NCBI GenBank assembly: GCA_016765535.1
Contig: JAESPQ010000022.1
Coordinates: forward strand, 105,285 to 169,284
Reading direction: 5' to 3'
From: Alteromonadaceae bacterium
Lineage (GTDB): Bacteria; Pseudomonadota; Gammaproteobacteria; Enterobacterales; Alteromonadaceae
Length of the DNA: 64,000 nucleotides
The translations under genes were made by a program, and so were the position numbers. The notes under the pieces are model-generated. The model worked only from the letters and a program-made list of their open reading frames with translations. It did not search any database and had not been told where the DNA came from. The first letter of the stretch is position 1. Each line of letters opens with the position of its first letter. This document shows positions 7,389 through 14,672 of this stretch, piece after piece.

Positions 7389-7577
7389 TTAACTAAATCT
7401 TTTCTTTGCTGCCTTGTACACTGGGGACACGACGACCCAAACAAGCGCGATTAATAGCCCCGCACCTATTAGCACGTCCACAAAACGCCACGCTAACCAG
7501 AGTGCAACCACAAGCGCAATATTGCCGGGTGCGTCCCCTTTGCGAGCCCTGCGGGATATGCCCGCATAGCCGCTCAT
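7389..7577 (-). CDS. Small two-helix membrane protein, 62 aa
   Basis: Basic N-terminus (SRRARKGD) then two hydrophobic segments, about residues 19-34 and 36-52, ending in a basic tail KAAKKRFS. Start codon overlaps the stop of the 7577-8194 gene, so translation is coupled. Inner-membrane location predicted; function unknown. A holin-like role is conceivable from size, but its place among early genes argues against it. Confidence 0.6.
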   Translation of the reverse strand: MSGYAGISRRARKGDAPGNIALVVALWLAWRFVDVLIGAGLLIALVWVVVSPVYKAAKKRFS

Positions 7578-8194
7578 TAGCTAGCCCCTTTACACTGTGC
7601 CACGGTCCAAGTAAATGAAGCCTTGGCTAACTCTACTACTGATTGTTGTATAAGGCGGTCCATATCCTTTTTTGCTACCGGGTGCCCTGCGCTATACGCT
7701 TGTATCACTATTTCGGGCGTTGTGTTGTTATGGGTGGCGAATAGTTCGGTGGCTTCTTTTAATATGGCGGCCATTGCATCAGGTGTATTAATGATGGTTA
7801 GACAGCGGGTGACTAGCATCGCGTTAGCTGTGCTCTGTACTTGCTCATTGGTTAGGTCTATCGCATCGCCTGCGGCTTTCATATTGGCAGTGGGTGCAGT
7901 TCGTGCCGCAGTCTCTAGGGCTTCCATGTAACGCATGAAAACGGTGTACATGCCGTTAATTTCACGGGCAGACCATACGCATTGATAACCGTCGCACATG
8001 TTAACCATATAGCCGCTGTTGTCGCTGTCGAAGTCGTTTGTTAGTAGGTCGTTAATGTTACAGAAGGCGCTTGTACCGCGGTTAGCTTCTGACAACATAC
8101 CCTCTAAAAGTACGCGCTCTTCACCGTTGCATTTGCCAGTAAAGAAGTTGCTAATTGCTGCTAATTTAGTTAATGAATTTTGTGTATATTCCAT
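7577..8194 (-). CDS. Hypothetical protein, 205 aa
   Basis: Not recognised. Mostly helical, with Cys-containing segment GYMVNMCDGYQCVW near residue 60-75 and a long helical C-terminal half. Own copied promoter cassette at 8195-8266 and a CGGAGT ribosome site. Overlaps the start of the small membrane protein by one base. Confidence 0.65.
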   Translation of the reverse strand: MEYTQNSLTKLAAISNFFTGKCNGEERVLLEGMLSEANRGTSAFCNINDLLTNDFDSDNSGYMVNMCDGYQCVWSAREINGMYTVFMRYMEALETAARTAPTANMKAAGDAIDLTNEQVQSTANAMLVTRCLTIINTPDAMAAILKEATELFATHNNTTPEIVIQAYSAGHPVAKKDMDRLIQQSVVELAKASFTWTVAQCKGAS

Positions 8195-8266
8195 GGTAAC
8201 ACTCCGTAAAAGTTTGATGATGTTTGCCTAACAATTTAAGTATAGGACACTTCCCAGCATCCGCCA
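8195..8266 (-). promoter_or_regulatory. Promoter and copied leader cassette, copy 4
   Basis: -35 TGGCGG (8261-8266), 16-bp spacer, -10 TATACT (8239-8244), followed by TTAAATTGTTAGGCAAACA and CGGAGT. Confidence 0.7.
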
Positions 8267-8274
8267 CTAAATAA

Positions 8275-8466
8275 CTAAATTAGGTCCGCCATGGTCGCGG
8301 GTGTTACCTTCCGCCAATCTGCAAAGTCTACCAAATCCGACACGGTAAAGCCGCTCGTTAAGAGCTTGTCGCAACACTCGTCGAAGGTAAGGCCCGCTTT
8401 AAAATGGCGTACTGTTTGCGCTCTGATACGCTCGTTAATGTTGCCCGGGGGGACTAGTGTTAGCAT
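8275..8466 (-). CDS. Hypothetical protein, 63 aa
   Basis: Not recognised. Helical, begins MLTLVPPGNINERIRAQTV; may be a small helical DNA- or protein-binding protein. It follows the 8471-9637 gene after four bases and is surely co-transcribed with it. Confidence 0.6.
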   Translation of the reverse strand: MLTLVPPGNINERIRAQTVRHFKAGLTFDECCDKLLTSGFTVSDLVDFADWRKVTPATMADLI

Positions 8467-8470
8467 GGCT

Positions 8471-9637
8471 CTATCCTCTACTTATTGCTAGTTTAAAATC
8501 GCGTGATAACATGCGGATTTTCGAAAAGTGGTGTCTAGTTGGTACGCCGTCCCAGCCGAAAACGTCCACAGTGTAAAAGCGTGTTGTTTCACTGAATAGA
8601 ACCGCTCTAAATTGGTTATTTGTTTCGACGTCTATAACGTGGCATACCGTGTCAACATCGCCGCGAACCTCAAGGGCTAAATGCGCGTTGTGTAGGGTGT
8701 CAAATGGGAACGGTCTGACTAAGTCACCGAAAACCCCCGCGTGTATCAGTACGGTGTACCCTTGGGCTGTGGCTTTCAATATCTCCGCGTCGTATGTGCT
8801 CCCGTCGTGCTGGTTGTGGACTATGACCGTCTTGGTCGCTGTTAGTGCTTCCTCTTCATCATTGGCGCAGTCAATACAGATTAACATTGTGACCCACGCG
8901 GAGGCGGTCATCTCGTCGGCTTTCACGTAGCTTTCACATGCTGGGCAGAAGTGCGGCGCGTCGTGTGATATTGGTCCGCCCGGGTCGGTGTGTGTGGTTG
9001 GTGTGCTGTGCTGTGCGGCTGCGTTTACTGCGGCTTTAACCGCTGGGCTACATTGCAACCACTGCGCCGGGTCTAGTTCGTTTAATGCTACGCGTCTGTG
9101 GTTCCCGTCTAGTAATGGGGCTGTCAACACACGGTCAATTATTTGGCTACATTGCTCTAGTACTTCGGGAGTGTTTACCGCTGGGGTGTCTAACGCTTTC
9201 GGTGGGTTGGCTTCATAGTCTGCTTTATCGCTCGCGCACTCTGGGCAAATCAGCATATCCCAGTCAGCGGAGAATGTTAGGCCGTTGCTGTGACATTCAC
9301 AGTTAAGGCAGTAGCCGCTTGTTGGGGCTAGAACATTTAATAGCTCTTGTTCGTCTGTGGCTGCGCGGTCTGCTTTCACTGCTTCGATTCGTGCGGCGGT
9401 TTCTTCTTTAACGTTGCGGATGTATAAGCAAAGTTCATCTATACACATGGTAGCTTTATGGAAGCGACGAACCGCCACAGCGCCACGGGATAACATGCCT
9501 GTGACCTCTACAATGTAATACCACTTTGTTTCGCTGCGTAGGCTACAAGAATATTTAGCCCCGGTGTAAAGGTTTAGAATGTAGAAGGTGTGCGCGTCGG
9601 TGGCTGGGGTGCTTAGTGCGTGGGTTGATAGTTGCAT
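8471..9637 (-). CDS. Repeat-built protein with two zinc-ribbon-like modules, 388 aa
   Basis: The largest left-arm gene; no known family recognised. Residues about 18-64 form a strand-rich unit (YILNLYTGAKYS, later VAVRRFHKATM). Diverged copies occur at about 270-315 and 330-378 (VIDVETNNQF, later TRHHFSKIRM). Two CxxC-x(17-19)-CxxC modules lie between: C110/C113 with C131/C134, and C231/C234 with C254/C257. The order is unit, zinc module, linker, zinc module, unit, unit. Likely an RNA-, DNA- or protein-binding factor made early in infection (inference). Promoter at 9682-9709 and a CGGAGT ribosome site. Confidence 0.75.
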   Translation of the reverse strand: MQLSTHALSTPATDAHTFYILNLYTGAKYSCSLRSETKWYYIVEVTGMLSRGAVAVRRFHKATMCIDELCLYIRNVKEETAARIEAVKADRAATDEQELLNVLAPTSGYCLNCECHSNGLTFSADWDMLICPECASDKADYEANPPKALDTPAVNTPEVLEQCSQIIDRVLTAPLLDGNHRRVALNELDPAQWLQCSPAVKAAVNAAAQHSTPTTHTDPGGPISHDAPHFCPACESYVKADEMTASAWVTMLICIDCANDEEEALTATKTVIVHNQHDGSTYDAEILKATAQGYTVLIHAGVFGDLVRPFPFDTLHNAHLALEVRGDVDTVCHVIDVETNNQFRAVLFSETTRFYTVDVFGWDGVPTRHHFSKIRMLSRDFKLAISRG

Positions 9638-9681
9638 AATGTGTTACTCCGTTGTGATGATGTGTTTGCCTTACACAACTA

Positions 9682-9709
9682 ATGATAGTACAGGTATTCG
9701 AAAGCGCCA
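9682..9709 (-). promoter_or_regulatory. Leftward promoter at the head of the left arm
   Basis: Minus strand TGGCGC (9704-9709), 16-bp spacer, TATCAT (9682-9687), then TAGTTGTGTAAGGCAAAC, matching the leader at 3475-3495. Confidence 0.6.
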
Positions 9710-9815
9710 CTATATAGGGTAAATAAATGTAATCTCCCAGAGCCCGGAAGCAGGACGGAGGCCCCAAGGCTGCTAGAGCCCTTTTAGAATCCTTCTATAT
9801 AAGCACTATTTAAAC

Positions 9816-9958
9816 GCTTCCGGGCCTCTGGGGACGCTTCCACAGTTTCCGCTCTGGGGCCTCTGGGGCACCTTTAAAGCTTCCGGGGCCTTAAGCGCGT
9901 TAATGGTATGGACGGGCTATTTTAACCCCTTCCGGGGCTCTGGGGCGCTCTCTGGGGC
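9816..9958. repeat. GC-rich short repeats CTTCCGGG / CTCTGGGGC
   Basis: CGCTTCCGGGCCTCTGGGG, CTCTGGGGCCTCTGGGGC, GCTTCCGGGGCC, CTTCCGGGGCTCTGGGGCGC and CTCTCTGGGGC follow one another within about 140 bp. Related CTCTGGGGCC and CTCTAGGGCGC occur at about 10619 and 10904. Confidence 0.7.
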
Positions 9959-10034
9959 TAGGCTGGGACGCCATATAGTAACGATCTCCAAAGCTACCCG
10001 GGCAATGGACAGGCAAGGCACGTTATCCAATTAC

Positions 10035-10047
10035 TTCAATGACTTAC
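10035..10047. repeat. Array-B-like motif (TTCAATGACTTAC)
   Basis: Reverse orientation to array B. It forms a 13-bp inverted pair with GTAAGTCATTGAA at 10435-10447. Confidence 0.7.
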
Positions 10048-10145
10048 ATGTGATACACGCGCCCTGTGCTATGGTCATCATAAGGCCCCTGTGCTGCTTA
10101 TTAGCCTTTCATGTGGTGATAGTATCTAAGGGTCTATTTCTCAGG

Positions 10146-10553
10146 TGGGAAATGGACAGAGACAGTGGACGCGCTAAGTGTCTGATTAGTATGGTGTTAG
10201 TGGTGGTTAATTCTTTAGCTCTCTAAAGGATTAAAAGAATAATAGTATAAGTAACAGTAAGTTAAAAGTTATTAGGTCTTGAGTATCATTTAGAAAAGTA
10301 TTAGATAGAGTTAGTTTATCCCTGTATAGGTCACATTCCCAATAATTAGTACAGCCACAGGGCCCTAGAACGCTAACCCCGGGAGCCCTAGAGCACAGTA
10401 ATTTTTCTAAATGATACTCAAGACCATGAAAGTTGTAAGTCATTGAAACCTATATGGCTATGGCTCCCAGCTCTAGAGCGTCCACCTGTGCGGGCTGTGT
10501 AACGTGTTGTAATCATTGGCGTTCGTGTGTCCACTGTCTCTGTCCATTTCCCA
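10146..10553. repeat. Concentric perfect inverted repeats (25-bp outer, 23-bp inner arms)
   Basis: Outer arms: 10146-10170, starting TGGGAAATGGACAGAGACAG, and its exact reverse complement at 10529-10553. Inner arms: 10275-10297, starting GGTCTTGAGTATCATTTAGA, and its exact reverse complement at 10403-10425. Both pairs are centred at about 10350. Weaker mirrored matches (TTTCATGTGGTG at about 10108 against a similar sequence at about 10565-10580) extend the symmetry outward. Confidence 0.95.
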
Positions 10554-10596
10554 GCTCTAGCACCACATCAAATGAAACCACAATAACTATAGTAGT

Positions 10597-10608
10597 ATCA
10601 ATCACTTA
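10597..10608. repeat. Array-B-like motif, one mismatch (ATCAATCACTTA)
   Basis: Preceded by AGTAGT, as is the exact copy at 10757-10768. Confidence 0.6.
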
Positions 10609-10715
10609 GTGCTCTAGCCTCTCTGGGGCCACAGGCTGACAGGGCCACCATAACGCTAAGTGTATGATACTATTAGGTATTCTCTTTAGCAGGGCTAGGG
10701 GATAAGTGTATAAGT

Positions 10716-10727
10716 ATCAATGACTTA
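10716..10727. repeat. Array-B motif, exact reverse copy (ATCAATGACTTA)
   Basis: Exact reverse complement of TAAGTCATTGAT. Confidence 0.8.
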
Positions 10728-10756
10728 CCTCTTCATCACCAGGAAACCTGAGTAGT

Positions 10757-10768
10757 ATCAATGACTTA
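10757..10768. repeat. Array-B motif, exact reverse copy (ATCAATGACTTA)
   Basis: Exact reverse complement of TAAGTCATTGAT, followed by GCATCAATCACC. Confidence 0.8.
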
Positions 10769-10792
10769 GCATCAATCACCTTCATATCACTG

Positions 10793-10804
10793 TAAGTCCT
10801 TGAT
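10793..10804. repeat. Array-B motif variant TAAGTCCTTGAT
   Basis: Identical to the variant sixth copy of array B at 1740-1751, in the same orientation. Confidence 0.8.
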
Positions 10805-11056
10805 ATATAACGATAAAACGTCAGAACCGCCCAGAATTCACCAAAAACGTCCACGTCTGCTGCCGTAAAATTCCCGGGGCTACAGGAAAGTGTACACCTT
10901 AAGCTCTAGGGCGCTAAGAAGATGAATTCTTTAATTGACGGGAAGCAAAGGGCGGGTTAATATCTCGTGTAGATTAAAGCTTCCTGAGAAAAAGTCGCCG
11001 TAGAATTTTTTCTGAAAATTTTAAAAGCATAAGTAGTCTTTGCTCTGCGTGAGAGA

Positions 11057-11086
11057 TTGGCTAGCCCGGGAAACTTGGACTATACT
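11057..11086 (+). promoter_or_regulatory. Rightward promoter for the packaging/structural arm
   Basis: TTGGCT (11057-11062), 18-bp spacer with GGGAAAC, TATACT (11081-11086), then TAAG. The GGAAAC...TATACTTAA core equals that of the left-arm promoters, though the spacer is longer. Confidence 0.65.
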
Positions 11087-11116
11087 TAAGTTAAGCGCCA
11101 CAGAGAGAACACGATT

Positions 11117-12214
11117 ATGAAGCCCTTATTTAAAGATGATAAAACCTACCCGCGAACAGTCTTCGGGATTGGCTACCAGATAGAAGGCGGTGGGTCCACG
11201 CACTACACCAAGATTTATAACCATTGGCGCGATATGCTGCGACGCTTCCTAGAGCACGAGAAAGGCTACAACACTTTAAACCTCGCGCACGGGTGGGAGT
11301 GCTTCGACACCTTCCGTGACTGGTACTTGATTAAAGAGATTGGGCTGCACAAGCTTAAGTCGCGCTACCTCGTCTTCCTCGCGCCGGAGTTCTTGCCAAA
11401 GCGTATGAAGGTCGGGGGCAAAGTCGAAATGATAGTTAGTCCGAAGTTCGGGCCGAAGACTTGCACCCTGTCTATTAAGAAGCCGCCGACGTGGCGTAAA
11501 GCCCGCTGGGTGGAAGCCCGGGTCAGGGATAAAGAAACCAAAGAGGTCGAAGATAAGATGGTGCTCCGGGAAGGTACAAAGAACGCGCAGCGAACACAGT
11601 TCTTTGTACCCATGGACACAGTATTATACCGCCGCAAGAAAGCAGCTATTAAAATTTGGTCTGAATATATCGGCAGTGAAGAGGACCGAATAGCCCTCGC
11701 GTCCCTAGAGCGGACGAAGGACCGCAACACCCGGGAATTGATGCGGATAGGCCGCAGTAACTTAACCAAGGGTGCCACTCAGCACTATAATAAAATAATC
11801 GCCCCCGCACAGGCGCTACAGGGCAAACAGCTTCTTAAGGCCCGGGCGAAGGAAGCCAAACGACTTGCAGGGCTGGATGATGTCGAATTAAGAATAAAAC
11901 AGCGGGGCATATATCGCGGGCTGGGCTACATCGGGGAAGGGAAATACCCTACCAGAATAAACAAGGTTAAGACCCGGGCATACAACCGATGGATGTGGAT
12001 ATTAGACAGGTGCTACAAGAATTGTGACCGCAGAGAAGACACCAACATGTACCTAGGTTATAGGCTGGGCAAAAAGTTCTTGTGCTTCCAAGATTTTGCC
12101 AAGTGGTTCGAGAAACATGACCGCCCGGGCAGCCCGCTTCCAACCTTCATCGTCAAACCCAATAGTAACGGTAAATTGGTCCTCGGGCCGAAGAATACTA
12201 AATTAATGTTCTAG
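11117..12214 (+). CDS. Protein with a duplicated phage 'W-x-ML-RCY' domain, 365 aa
   Basis: The N-terminus (about residues 17-71: GIGYQIEGGG, then NHWRDMLRRF and FDTFRDWY) is repeated near the C-terminus (about 268-334: GLGYIGEGKYP, then NRWMWILDRCYKN and FQDFAKWFEKH). This domain, a tryptophan/arginine core followed by an F-x2-F-A-x-W block, occurs in many phage proteins and next to HNH endonucleases, where it is thought to bind DNA (recalled, not searched). The middle is basic and helical and has no visible HNH or GIY-YIG nuclease motif. Probably a DNA-binding protein. First gene of the rightward arm. Confidence 0.65.
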   Translation: MKPLFKDDKTYPRTVFGIGYQIEGGGSTHYTKIYNHWRDMLRRFLEHEKGYNTLNLAHGWECFDTFRDWYLIKEIGLHKLKSRYLVFLAPEFLPKRMKVGGKVEMIVSPKFGPKTCTLSIKKPPTWRKARWVEARVRDKETKEVEDKMVLREGTKNAQRTQFFVPMDTVLYRRKKAAIKIWSEYIGSEEDRIALASLERTKDRNTRELMRIGRSNLTKGATQHYNKIIAPAQALQGKQLLKARAKEAKRLAGLDDVELRIKQRGIYRGLGYIGEGKYPTRINKVKTRAYNRWMWILDRCYKNCDRREDTNMYLGYRLGKKFLCFQDFAKWFEKHDRPGSPLPTFIVKPNSNGKLVLGPKNTKLMF

Positions 12215-12224
12215 GAGAACAATC

Positions 12225-12758
12225 GTGAAAAGACAAAAGTACCCAGTATCAGTAATCAACATCGGCGCGGTCATTTATGACGTGATGGCTTTCACCTACG
12301 AAGGCAAAACAGAAATAGATATTCGCCATTGGCATGTTCGCTCTATCCAGCGGAAGCGTATGTCTCGCTTAGAGAAACGTTTCCTCGCGATGGGGACACA
12401 TCCCCGGGATGCCACGCAGTATGTGGGCCTAACAGCCAAGAACGAATTCACTTGGGGCCGACTCGGGGGGATATCGCCTCGTGTCGATGGTTGGTCCAAG
12501 TCTATCAGCCGCCGGGACCGCATGAAGTTCACGGTCGGGGACGATTTACCGTCAGGTGTATACACCACGATTCTACAGGCGCTAAAGTATGCCTTGCTCG
12601 ACGCGCAGGGGGACCTAAACCGTTGGCAGGCTAGCCAAGCGGAAGTAGGCAGCCCCGAAGAGTGGCAAGAGTGGGAAGATGAAATAAACGACTGTAAACG
12701 GGAAATTCGCGCACTGAAAACACGCTTAACAAAAATAAAGAGAGGAAAGTTTGCATAA
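12225..12758 (+). CDS. Hypothetical protein, 177 aa
   Basis: Not recognised. Basic N-terminal two thirds, including a run with HWHVRSIQRKRMSRLEKR near residue 36-53, and a C-terminal coiled-coil-like helix (about 145-173). AGGAGA precedes the start. Lies ten bases after the preceding gene. Confidence 0.65.
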   Translation: MKRQKYPVSVINIGAVIYDVMAFTYEGKTEIDIRHWHVRSIQRKRMSRLEKRFLAMGTHPRDATQYVGLTAKNEFTWGRLGGISPRVDGWSKSISRRDRMKFTVGDDLPSGVYTTILQALKYALLDAQGDLNRWQASQAEVGSPEEWQEWEDEINDCKREIRALKTRLTKIKRGKFA

Positions 12759-13011
12759 TCGAAAACGTATACTAGTCTTAGGTGTATCAGGACATACAAC
12801 GCACATCGTGGAAATGCTTAAACGCGAAGGCCACAAGGTGATAACATTACACGACATAGAACGAGGATTAAACAATGAGTCTTTCAGCAGAATTGAACCA
12901 TTTCAGAATACCGATGCTTGGGCGCTTTCTAGGCCACGCAATGCAGAACACCCACGGAAGCTTTCTCGAAGGGGAAGTCTACGTCATCACCGCATACAAT
13001 CCCCAAGATAA
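12751..13011 (+). CDS. Possible TTG-start small protein, 86 aa, overlapping the next gene
   Basis: A frame starting with TTG at 12751 behind AGAGGA five bases upstream. The first 41 residues (RKRILVLGVSGHTTHIVEML, then KREGHKVITLHDIERG) look like the beta-alpha-beta start of a nucleotide-binding fold. The remaining 45 residues lie inside the 12875-14320 gene in another frame, are basic and unstructured, and may not be meaningful. Possibly a short real gene or the remnant of a longer one. Confidence 0.4.
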   Translation: MHNRKRILVLGVSGHTTHIVEMLKREGHKVITLHDIERGLNNESFSRIEPFQNTDAWALSRPRNAEHPRKLSRRGSLRHHRIQSPR

Positions 13012-14320
13012 AACGGTGCAAACAACGGGCCGCACCACCCGTAACCGTTGGATAGACGCCAACTCATTTGAAGTTGTCCGCAATGCGTCATGGGACTTTG
13101 CAGAAGGGCATTGTGCTCCGCATTTGGAAGCAGCAAGTGACTTCACGAATGACCTAGCCAAGTTCGAAGACCACGGCCATGACGACCACATCGAAACGTT
13201 GGCATTTGCCCCTTTCCTTAACATAGATTTGGCTAACAGCCCGGACTACTCCGCAACAGGTCGCTACATTGGTGATGCTTGGCCGGAAATGACATCGAGA
13301 ATGCTGCGCCCCGCACGTCCGCTAGCCGCGGACGAAAACCAACATAAAATACTAAGCCATGACTTTACGTCACTTGAGCAAAAGGCCATGACATATGCCC
13401 GCAAAGGTAAAAGCCGAGCGAACGCGATGTTCCATTACGCGACAGGTAGAGCAGAGTTCTTAGCACAACAACATCGCGAGCGCCGCTTCGCATCTCTCGG
13501 ACCTCATGCGGATAGACTCTTCTTGACCTTGCGTGACCCCGAAGAAAGCCGAGCAATGCTAAAAGAAAAGTTCGAGGCTATCCAATATTCAGCCAAGCAG
13601 GAACCGTCCCTAACAGATGATATAAGCGACGCCTTTTTAGCAGTGCAACGCTTGATGCAAGTGCCTGACCATCTATTAGTCGAGAAGCAGACACTAACGG
13701 CTGACGCGATGCACCAAATGCAGTTTAATTGCCGATGTGTCATGCCTGACCTCACAAAAGGTGCGTTTATCTTAGATGAAGGATATATAGAGCGCATAGA
13801 AGACGGCAAACCGACGTACTCGAAGCCTTTCATGATTAAGGGTGCAGAGATGTCCGCTAAGTTCGAAAAGACCATGAGAGCGCGATTAGAGCGCGATATG
13901 ACCCGGGTTAACCGCACGGTGTTGGGTATGTCGCCCGTGTCAAGCGGAGTTTACAACTGTACCGTTGAGTGCATCATGGGTATAGGTGACTTTATCCAAG
14001 GCCGCACATACCGTGCGATATTCAACGGCATTAGCCAGAACATCCGAGTCGAGCACCCTGATACCTTAGTGCCTGTACCCGTTGACCGCTTGTACTTCGA
14101 CCGCAAGCAAGAGCTAACATTGATGGACGACCGTGACGGGCCAATGTCACCTACCTTTGAAGAGCAGACCACGAAAGACGAATCGTATGGGCCGAAGGAC
14201 TCGTCGCCGGAAGAAACGACTTTTGTACATAAATCAGCAACCCGTAAAACGCAGGAAGTGCATGAAGAAAATGAAGGCACAGCCAACCTACGCAAATACC
14301 GCTTCAATCCAGAAGCATAA
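12875..14320 (+). CDS. Hypothetical protein, 481 aa
   Basis: Not recognised. AGGA lies eight bases before the start. Residues 25-70 look like a small beta barrel (GEVYVITAYNPQDKTVQ), a helical middle follows, a second beta unit lies around 350-405, and the C-terminal 60 residues are charged and disordered. It precedes the terminase genes and is conserved in style with early structural-arm proteins of unknown role. No catalytic motif was seen. Confidence 0.7.
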   Translation: MSLSAELNHFRIPMLGRFLGHAMQNTHGSFLEGEVYVITAYNPQDKTVQTTGRTTRNRWIDANSFEVVRNASWDFAEGHCAPHLEAASDFTNDLAKFEDHGHDDHIETLAFAPFLNIDLANSPDYSATGRYIGDAWPEMTSRMLRPARPLAADENQHKILSHDFTSLEQKAMTYARKGKSRANAMFHYATGRAEFLAQQHRERRFASLGPHADRLFLTLRDPEESRAMLKEKFEAIQYSAKQEPSLTDDISDAFLAVQRLMQVPDHLLVEKQTLTADAMHQMQFNCRCVMPDLTKGAFILDEGYIERIEDGKPTYSKPFMIKGAEMSAKFEKTMRARLERDMTRVNRTVLGMSPVSSGVYNCTVECIMGIGDFIQGRTYRAIFNGISQNIRVEHPDTLVPVPVDRLYFDRKQELTLMDDRDGPMSPTFEEQTTKDESYGPKDSSPEETTFVHKSATRKTQEVHEENEGTANLRKYRFNPEA

Positions 14321-14329
14321 GGCGACATT

Positions 14330-14572
14330 ATGAAAATCTATGCAACAGATGATAATGACTTAGCAGTAATCGGCATGGGCGAGAAGTGGACCATCAAAGA
14401 TATAAACTTCGCGTTCGGTTGTGGTATGAACCGCTCCCGCCTCCTCGTTAAAAAAGCAATTCGCTGTGGGGTGATGCAAAAGGGTGTAGACGAGAACAAA
14501 GCGTTTACTGTAATTGCCAAATACACGTACAACTTAGATACCATTAACGCCGCAGACGCGTCCATAAAATAA
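14330..14572 (+). CDS. Small winged-helix-like protein, 80 aa
   Basis: Begins MKIYATDDNDLAVIGMGEKW. A helix-turn-helix-like stretch (TIKDINFAFGCGMNRSRLLV then KKAIRCGVM, about residues 21-50) is followed by a wing-like part. It may be a DNA-binding regulator or a packaging accessory protein. Starts nine bases after the preceding gene. Confidence 0.55.
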   Translation: MKIYATDDNDLAVIGMGEKWTIKDINFAFGCGMNRSRLLVKKAIRCGVMQKGVDENKAFTVIAKYTYNLDTINAADASIK

Positions 14573-14579
14573 AAACCAT

Positions 14580-14609
14580 TTGTTAATCGACCCCTTTATC
14601 CTGTAGTAT
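14580..14609 (+). promoter_or_regulatory. Possible promoter before the terminase genes
   Basis: TTGTTA (14580-14585), 18-bp spacer, TAGTAT (14604-14609). The -10 would lie inside the terminator-like hairpin; weak. Confidence 0.3.
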
Positions 14610-14643
14610 GCTTTCATACACAGAATCAACAAGGGGTCTTTTA
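14589..14643 (+). terminator. Terminator-like nested hairpin
   Basis: GACCCCTT (14589-14596) pairs with AAGGGGTC (14631-14638), followed by TTTTAT. The loop contains a second small hairpin, GTATG-CTTT-CATAC. It separates the early part of the arm from the terminase genes. Confidence 0.6.
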
Positions 14644-14672
14644 TCAAAACTTTAGAAGAAAAAATCGAAGCA

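Larger units (their letters stand above)
9710..11056. other. Large divergent intergenic region; candidate origin/control region
   Basis: About 1.35 kb between the leftward arm and the rightward structural arm. Frames of up to 107 codons exist, but they lack ribosome sites and overlap repeats. It holds: GC-rich repeats of the type CTTCCGGGGC and CTCTGGGGC (about 9740-9960); two nested perfect inverted repeats centred near 10350; copies of TAAGTCATTGAT in both orientations; the palindrome GCTCTAGAGC at 10470; and an AT-rich tract at about 10980-11030. A replication origin, a structured non-coding RNA or an early/late switch would all fit. Confidence 0.6.

Noticed and set aside
7389-7577. Holin
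   Set aside because: Two helices fit, but the gene is coupled to an early-arm gene far from the structural arm.
9903-10226. Rightward open frame of 107 codons in the intergenic region
   Set aside because: No ribosome site, composition unlike neighbouring genes, and it overlaps the GC-rich repeats and an inverted-repeat arm.
10231-10443. Leftward open frame of 70 codons
   Set aside because: It spans both inner arms of the inverted repeat and has a low-complexity hydrophobic end; no ribosome site.
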